A stretch of 64,000 nucleotides of DNA from Limnobaculum allomyrinae (lineage in GTDB: Bacteria; Pseudomonadota; Gammaproteobacteria; Enterobacterales; Enterobacteriaceae), in assembly GCF_016649425.1 (NCBI RefSeq), contig NZ_JADRCR010000006.1:1-64000 (forward strand), written 5' to 3'. Positions 63,682 to 64,000 of the stretch are shown here, one piece after another (position 1 is the first letter of the stretch; each line of letters starts with the position of its first letter). The position numbers were made by a program, and so were the translations under genes. The notes beneath the pieces were generated by a model. It saw nothing but the letters and a program-made list of their open reading frames with translations, was not told the origin of the DNA and made no database searches.

Positions 63682-64000
63682 GAACGTCATCCTCGGTTGC
63701 AAATCATTTTCATCCGATTACCCCACACGGGTTAATTGTTAATATATTAATGATATCTATTTATACGCATGTCTCGTGGCGATCAAGTAAACGTTTAAAC
63801 ATTGTGATCAAAGTAACAATGTATTTACAAATAATTATTATTTATTTTATTTATCAATAAGATAATTTGTTAATGATTGTTTGTGCGATTCAGCTCTTAT
63901 TTTTATCATTAACATTTAATTGAATTTTTACTGCAGAGATTGAGTTAAATGGTTAATATGGCAGGAAAAGCATCTTACAGGATGATGGTGAGACGAAGTC
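63682..64000. promoter_or_regulatory. hpa operon promoter region with possible HpaR operator
   Basis: 319 bp of AT-rich DNA upstream of hpaG1. TTAATATATTAA at 63739-63750 is a perfect 12-bp palindrome about 60 bp before the hpaG1 start, a plausible site for the MarR-type repressor HpaR, whose gene is usually divergent from hpaG and would lie beyond the window. An open plus-strand frame from about 63958 runs off the end and cannot be identified. Confidence 0.4.

Overview
The window is a stretch of a gammaproteobacterial chromosome of the order Enterobacterales. Housekeeping proteins are close in length and sequence to Escherichia coli orthologues, and gene order follows the enteric blocks tktA-pgk-fbaA, argO/argP/rpiA/serA, ygfA-6S RNA-zapA, ygfB-pepP-ubiH-ubiI, gcvTHP, ygfZ/sdhE/cptA and fldB/xerD-dsbC-recJ. 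The block joins and dispersed repeats differ from E. coli and Salmonella. A less common family such as Budviciaceae (Pragia, Budvicia, Limnobaculum) would fit, but that is a guess from gene content.

Layout. 1-9 kb: end of transketolase, pgk and fbaA (epd is missing between tktA and pgk), arginine exporter argO, yggE, regulator argP, rpiA, serA, ygfA, 6S RNA, zapA. 9.7-14.9 kb: ygfB, then 850 bp of repeats including a 17-copy GGGCAAA tandem array, then pepP-ubiH-ubiI. 14.9-21.6 kb: a TPR/glycosyltransferase gene followed by the glycine cleavage operon gcvTHP. 21.6-26.9 kb: a secreted hypothetical protein, an AGCS sodium/amino-acid symporter, a haemolysin III family gene, ygfZ, sdhE-cptA.

26.9-45 kb is accessory DNA between cptA and fldB, which are close neighbours in E. 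coli. It holds creBCD (with a perfect cre tag before creD) and a contact-dependent inhibition type two-partner secretion locus: cdiB, an HlyC-like acyltransferase, a 2782-residue cdiA and a cdiI candidate. An AT-rich tail follows: a SymE-type toxin gene, a ribbon-helix-helix regulator with two identical palindromes, and two immunity-like genes. The last of these is interrupted by nine ACTTGTT heptamers that put its 3' end out of frame, so it looks like a phase-variable gene in its off state. kptA, an XRE regulator and a small unknown gene complete the island.

45-49 kb: fldB, xerD-dsbC-recJ. 49.7-63.7 kb: a membrane-anchored OmpA-domain protein where enterics carry prfB-lysS, then a complete homoprotocatechuate pathway on the minus strand. 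It reads hpaG1-hpaG2-hpaE-hpaD-hpaF-gabD-hpaH-hpaI-hpaX-hpaA followed by a two-component hydroxylase of the Acinetobacter C2/C1 type instead of enteric hpaBC. Together these would take up 4-hydroxyphenylacetate, hydroxylate it, cleave the ring and yield pyruvate plus succinate.

Two families of dispersed GC-rich non-coding repeats each occur both between ygfB and pepP and inside the hpa cluster, about 44 kb apart. They are the most unusual non-coding structure in the window.
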